Source of the DNA: Chitinophaga barathri
Lineage (GTDB): Bacteria > Bacteroidota > Bacteroidia > Chitinophagales > Chitinophagaceae
DNA: 64,000 nt
Assembly (NCBI RefSeq): GCF_003807585.1
Contig: NZ_RMBX01000002.1
Span: 580,975-644,974 of the forward strand
Reading direction: 5' to 3'
Position numbers and translations under genes: made by a program
Notes under the pieces: model-generated
Told to the model about the DNA's origin: nothing
The model's database searches: none
The model's input: the letters and a program-made list of their open reading frames with translations, nothing else
Shown here: one piece after another, positions 60,308-64,000 of the stretch
Layout of the letters: each line of letters begins with the position of its first letter
Numbering within the stretch: the stretch's first letter is position 1

Positions 60308-62746
60308 ATGAAAAACACACCCGGCTGGCAAGCGATAGAACAGTGGCTGGCGGCGAAGGACCTGAAGCCGTTCGCCTTCCAGGAAGAAGCATGGGACCAC
60401 TACCTCCACGGCCGTTCGGGCCTGGTAAACGCCCCTACGGGCTTTGGCAAAACATTTTCTTTATTTCTCGGCACGGTCATCCGCTGGATCAATGAAAACC
60501 CGGATTACCGCCATCAAACCACCAACGGCCTGCAGCTGTTGTGGGTCACCCCGTTGCGTGCGCTGGCCAAAGACATCGGCCGCGCCATGGAAGAAGCCCT
60601 GCATGAACTGAAGGTACCCTGGAAAGTAGGCATCCGCAGTGGCGATACCGCTAACAGCGTGCGGGAGCAGCAGAAAAAACAGATGCCGGAAGTGCTCATC
60701 ATCACCCCGGAATCCATTCACATCCTGATGGCGCAGAAAGAATACGCCAAACGTTTTGCCACACTGCACACCGTGGTGGTGGACGAATGGCATGAACTGC
60801 TGGGCAGCAAACGTGGCGTGATGGTGGAGCTTGGCCTCAGCCGCCTGCGCGGGCTCAGGCCCGGCCTGCAGGTATGGGGCATATCCGCCACCATCGGCAA
60901 CCTGGGCGAAGCGCTGGAAGTGCTCATGGGCAAACCATCCCCCGCCCAGGTGATCGTAAAAGCGGAAGTCAAAAAAGCCATCGAAGTACATTGCATACTG
61001 CCGGACGAGATCGAAAAGTACCCATGGGCCGGGCATATGGGCCTGAAGCTCCTGCACAAGGTGCTGCCCGTGATCATGGAAAGCAATACCACCCTGCTGT
61101 TCACCAACACCCGCGGCCAGTCTGAAATATGGTACCACCAGATACTGAAAGAATGCCCCGAACTGGCGGGCGCCATGGCGCTCCATCACGGCTCCATCGA
61201 CGCGGAGCTGCGCATCTGGGTGGAAGAAGCCCTGCATACCGGCACGCTCAAACTGGTGGTGTGCACCTCCAGCCTGGACCTGGGCGTGGATTTCAGGCCG
61301 GTGGATACGGTGATACAGGTGGGCAGCCCGAAAGGCGTAGCCCGGTTCCTGCAACGCGCGGGCCGGAGCGGCCACCGCCCGGATGCCGTCAGCAATATCT
61401 GGTTCCTGCCCACGCATTCCCTGGAACTGGTGGAAGCTGCCGCGCTGAAAGACGCGATGAAACAAAACCTTATCGAAAGCCGGATGCCCGTTGTGCTGGC
61501 GTATGACGTACTACTGCAATACCTGATGACCCTCGGCGTGTCCGACGGGTTTAAGGCCAGCGAAATATGGGCGGAAGTATCCGGCACCTTCTGTTACCGC
61601 GATATGACCACGGAAGAATGGCAATGGATACTCTCATTCCTCACCACCGGCGGCGATGCCCTCCAGAGCTACGACGAATTTCACAAGCTCCATCTCGTAG
61701 GTGACATGTACCATTGCGTAAGCCGCCAGCAAGCCATGCGCCACCGTCTTCACATCGGCACCATCGTGAGCGACGCCATGCTGAAAGTGCGGTATATGAC
61801 CGGCGGGTTCATTGGCCTGATAGAAGAATATTTTATCTCCCGCCTCTCTCCCGGCGACAGTTTCCGCCTCAGCGGGCAGAACCTGGAATTTGTGATGATC
61901 AAAGACATGACGGTGCTGGTGCGCAAAAGCAAATCCAAAAAAAGTATTGTGCCCAGCTGGAACGGTGGCAGAATGCCGCTTTCCGCGAACCTCGGCATGA
62001 TGCTCCGCCGCAAGTTCCACGAAGCGATGGCCGGTACCGCCAAGGAAGAAGAGGTCGTGATCCTTCAGCCGCTTTTTGACCTGCAACAGCTGCTCTCCCA
62101 CATCCCGCGGGAAGACGAACTGCTGATGGAGCAGATCGAAACAAAAGACGGTTACCATCTTTTTGTATATCCTTTCGAAGGCAGGCTGGTACACGAAGTA
62201 ATGGCCATGCTTCTTGCCTGGCGCATCAGCCGGCAGCATCCGATCACCTTTTCCATCGCGATGAACGATTACGGTTTCGAGCTTTTATCAGACCAGCCGA
62301 TACCCGTGGACGATACCAATGCGCAGGAATTGTTTTCTCTTGACAACCTGAACATCGACCTGCAAAGCAGCGTGAACGCGACGGAGATGGCCCGCCGCAA
62401 GTTCCGCGACATTGCCGTGATCGCGGGCCTAGTGTTCCAGGGGTTCCCCGGGCAGCATAAGGCGAACCGGCATTTGCAATCATCCGCAAGCCTGCTGTTC
62501 AAAGTATTTGAAGATTACGACGCGCAAAATATATTGATACGGCAATCGTTTAATGAGGCGTTCTTTTACCAGATGGAAGAGGCCCGTCTCCGCGAAACGC
62601 TGGCGCGTATCAGCAACGACCGGATCGTGATCACCTTCCCGCAGCGGCTCACGCCGTTCTGTTTCCCGATCAAAGTGGACAGCCTGCGGGAAGAACTGAC
62701 CAGTGAAAAGCTGGAGGACCGTATCAAAAAGATGATCCTCTGGTAA
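60308..62746 (+). CDS. Ligase-associated DEXH-box helicase (Lhr-like)
   Basis: 812-residue superfamily 2 helicase. Walker A NAPTGFGKTFSLF (about 42-52), WVTPLRALAKDI (Ia), ITPESIH, DEXH-type box VVDEWHELLGSKRG, SATIGN (III), then LLFTNTRGQSEIWY (IV), CTSSLDLGVDF (V) and LQRAGRSGH (VI), followed by a winged-helix/Lhr-core extension. The third member of the ligase-associated set. ATG 60308 is used; a start at 60278 would lie over the NCS2 promoter. Confidence 0.93.
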   Translation: MKNTPGWQAIEQWLAAKDLKPFAFQEEAWDHYLHGRSGLVNAPTGFGKTFSLFLGTVIRWINENPDYRHQTTNGLQLLWVTPLRALAKDIGRAMEEALHELKVPWKVGIRSGDTANSVREQQKKQMPEVLIITPESIHILMAQKEYAKRFATLHTVVVDEWHELLGSKRGVMVELGLSRLRGLRPGLQVWGISATIGNLGEALEVLMGKPSPAQVIVKAEVKKAIEVHCILPDEIEKYPWAGHMGLKLLHKVLPVIMESNTTLLFTNTRGQSEIWYHQILKECPELAGAMALHHGSIDAELRIWVEEALHTGTLKLVVCTSSLDLGVDFRPVDTVIQVGSPKGVARFLQRAGRSGHRPDAVSNIWFLPTHSLELVEAAALKDAMKQNLIESRMPVVLAYDVLLQYLMTLGVSDGFKASEIWAEVSGTFCYRDMTTEEWQWILSFLTTGGDALQSYDEFHKLHLVGDMYHCVSRQQAMRHRLHIGTIVSDAMLKVRYMTGGFIGLIEEYFISRLSPGDSFRLSGQNLEFVMIKDMTVLVRKSKSKKSIVPSWNGGRMPLSANLGMMLRRKFHEAMAGTAKEEEVVILQPLFDLQQLLSHIPREDELLMEQIETKDGYHLFVYPFEGRLVHEVMAMLLAWRISRQHPITFSIAMNDYGFELLSDQPIPVDDTNAQELFSLDNLNIDLQSSVNATEMARRKFRDIAVIAGLVFQGFPGQHKANRHLQSSASLLFKVFEDYDAQNILIRQSFNEAFFYQMEEARLRETLARISNDRIVITFPQRLTPFCFPIKVDSLREELTSEKLEDRIKKMILW

Positions 62747-62776
62747 TCAATTTTAATTTTTAATGGCATAACATAC

Positions 62777-63427
62777 TTGGAAGACGTTTTATATCCATTC
62801 AGGGGTCAGCATTGGCGCCTGTCCGCCGGGAGATCGGCGTATTGGGAGGAGGAGCGGGCGCTGGTGATAGCGGACCTGCATGTGGGCAAAAGCGCGCATT
62901 TCCGCAAGGCGGGCATCGCTGTGCCGGCGAATATCGTGCAGGATGACCTGTACCGTTTACAACAGCTGATCACGCGATACAACCCGGTGCGGGTGATCGT
63001 GGTGGGCGATATGTTTCACAGTGAGGCGAATAACGAAGTACAGTATTTCAAAATATGGCGGCGCCAGTTCCCCAACATTCTTTTTGAGCTGATCTCCGGC
63101 AATCATGACATCATGGCGCCCGAAGTGTATGAGCAATTGGAGATCATTGTACGCCCTTATTTGCAGCTCGGCGATATCTACTTCGTCCACGACCAGAAAG
63201 ACCAGCCTAAGCCTTTAAATGGCCGTTACGTACTGTCGGGGCATATTCATCCCGGGGTATGGATGGTGGGGTTTGGCCGGCAGAAATTGCGGCTGCCTTG
63301 TTTTTATTTCGGGGGTGAAGGAGCGGTTCTGCCCGCATTTAGTGCTTTTACGGGGATGTATTCCGTGGAGCCGGAGGCGTCTTCAACTGTTTTTGTGATT
63401 GCGGAGAAGAAGATATTCAGGGTATAG
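62777..63427 (+). CDS. pdeM: Ligase-associated DNA damage response phosphoesterase PdeM
   Basis: 216-residue calcineurin-like metallophosphoesterase, last of the ligase-associated set. Metal motifs are complete: IADLHVGK (DxH), VGDMFHSE (GDxxH), SGNHDI (GNHD), FVHDQ and SGHIHPG (GHxH). No ATG occurs in frame upstream of the domain, so the start is probably the TTG at 62777 (30 nt after the helicase stop); the enclosing frame leaves no other good choice. Role as a nuclease or phosphatase in end repair is inferred from the context. Confidence 0.9.
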   Translation: MEDVLYPFRGQHWRLSAGRSAYWEEERALVIADLHVGKSAHFRKAGIAVPANIVQDDLYRLQQLITRYNPVRVIVVGDMFHSEANNEVQYFKIWRRQFPNILFELISGNHDIMAPEVYEQLEIIVRPYLQLGDIYFVHDQKDQPKPLNGRYVLSGHIHPGVWMVGFGRQKLRLPCFYFGGEGAVLPAFSAFTGMYSVEPEASSTVFVIAEKKIFRV

Positions 63428-63447
63428 TCTCTATCTGCTGATGTTAT

Positions 63448-63513
63448 TTTCACATGCTTCTCCTTGTGTTCTCCTATACCTCTCCTATACGTATCCTATA
63501 CGTATCGTTCACT
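63448..63513. repeat. Array D: 11-bp tandem units, TCTCCTATACG type
   Basis: Six consecutive 11-bp units: TTTCACATGCT, TCTCCTTGTGT, TCTCCTATACC, TCTCCTATACG, TATCCTATACG, TATCGTTCACT. The three central units differ by one or two bases; outer ones decay. It starts 20 nt after the pdeM stop and has no coding potential. Confidence 0.78.
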
Positions 63514-63750
63514 CAGGTTATCTGTTAAATTTCTATCAGCCCTGCGGTAGATTTTTTTTCTGGTATACAATTTTTCTTTCAGGGTATATACCTGGGGGAG
63601 TATATATTTAAGTTTTGCAGGAACAGACCGGTAACGAAGTTCTTTGATAACACTAAAGGACATGGCATTGCGGCTGATCGAAGGAAGCGGTAATCCGCAT
63701 GCAAGAACTGCACGCGCCCTTTGCCAGGATCTGGCAGTCTGGCGCAAAAC

Positions 63751-63880
63751 CCGTCATTGCGAGGAGCAGCAGCGCTAAAGTGGGTGGGGCGACGAAGCAA
63801 TCTCCTGCATCGAATGGATGTACGCCAATATCTGGAGATTGCTTCGTCGCGGCTCCTGCACAGATCCCCCGCCGCTCCTC
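63751..63880. repeat. REP/MITE-like inverted repeat element
   Basis: GCGACGAAGCAATCTCC (63789-63805) and its exact inverse (63834-63850) form a 17-bp stem around a 28-nt loop. Outside them CGTCATTGCGAGGAGC (63752-63767) is partly matched by GCTCCTC at 63874-63880. The words CGTCATTGCGAGGAGC and GACGAAGCAATCTC are those of a dispersed palindromic element known from many bacterial genomes. It is non-coding and likely folds into a long hairpin. Confidence 0.75.
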
Positions 63881-64000
63881 CTTTAGTTCAAAATAGTTCT
63901 TTGAAAAAGATTGCTACTACTATTACTACTATAAGCATTTAAGGAGGGGGGCCCGGGGGAGTGCGGATACTGTGAAAAAGATGTGCATTTTTGTGGAAAG

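Larger units (their letters stand above)
63428..64000. other. Intergenic region after pdeM to window end
   Basis: Apart from array D and the inverted repeat element, this 573-nt stretch holds a palindrome GGTATATACC (63583-63592), poly-T tracts, a short CTACTACTATTACTACTATA microsatellite (about 63913-63932) and a GGGGGGCCCGGGGG block near 63946. No open frame has a family signature. Any gene beginning at the right edge is not visible. Confidence 0.5.

Noticed and set aside
63662..63778. Short plus-strand frame with CQDLAVWRKT, resembling the start of four-helix-bundle proteins
   Set aside because: Only 38 codons, runs into the REP-like element, and the similarity is too short to call a gene or remnant.

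Overview
This window reads as a chromosomal segment of a Bacteroidota bacterium, most likely Chitinophagaceae (Chitinophaga-like). The evidence is moderately high GC, TAnnTTTG-type -7 promoter boxes (TTTG-N19-TAnnTTTG in front of rpsT), a sigma/anti-sigma/TonB-receptor module of the Bacteroidetes type, many SPII lipoproteins ending in C-K-K, a flexirubin/dialkylresorcinol-type lipid cluster, and the four-gene 'ligase-associated' DNA repair set. No rRNA, tRNA, CRISPR array, prophage or intact insertion sequence was seen.

Layout. 1-3.9 kb: 3'-truncated copper P-type ATPase and a CPA2 cation/proton antiporter. 4-18.3 kb: a complete uronate catabolic region. Unsaturated uronides released by a GH88 and a GH105-DUF4861 enzyme go through KduI and KduD to 2-keto-3-deoxygluconate (KDG). 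Galacturonate imported by an ExuT-type carrier goes through UxaC, UxaB and UxaA to KDG. KdgK and KDPG aldolase then give pyruvate and glyceraldehyde-3-phosphate. A LacI-family regulator sits inside the kdu operon, and two near-identical palindromic operators overlap the -33 boxes of kduI and exuT; the second lies inside the 3' end of the aldolase gene. 18.7-22.5 kb: housekeeping (mnmA, DUF4291, msrB, small acidic protein, RsmB-like RNA methyltransferase). 22.6-31.7 kb: ECF sigma, FecR anti-sigma, STN-domain TonB receptor and three lipoproteins, one carrying an array of IPT/TIG domains. 31.9-38.3 kb: serine hydrolase, 2-oxoglutarate dehydrogenase E2/E1, rpsT. 38.4-42.7 kb: two 11-bp-period repeat arrays, an M14 peptidase, four small membrane proteins (two of them tandem paralogues) and a decayed antitoxin gene. 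42.8-51.2 kb: a minus-strand cluster darA-darB-hypothetical-BtrH-ABC ATPase-ABC permease-ACP-ketosynthase-chain-length-factor-like protein, likely making and exporting a resorcinol or polyene lipid. 51.3-55.1 kb: GIN-domain lipoprotein, guaA, periplasmic-binding-fold lipoprotein. 55.2-63.4 kb: ligase-associated exonuclease and ATP-dependent ligase, then a TSUP permease and a divergent NCS2 purine permease, then the ligase-associated helicase and PdeM phosphoesterase. 63.4-64 kb: intergenic DNA with another 11-bp array and a REP/MITE-like inverted repeat.

The least explained features are the 11-bp-period repeat arrays, which recur with different unit sequences in at least three intergenic regions, and the short or absent leaders (4-7 nt from a -7 box to the ATG) of several housekeeping genes. 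All assignments come from reading the sequence and recalled family knowledge; no database search was run.
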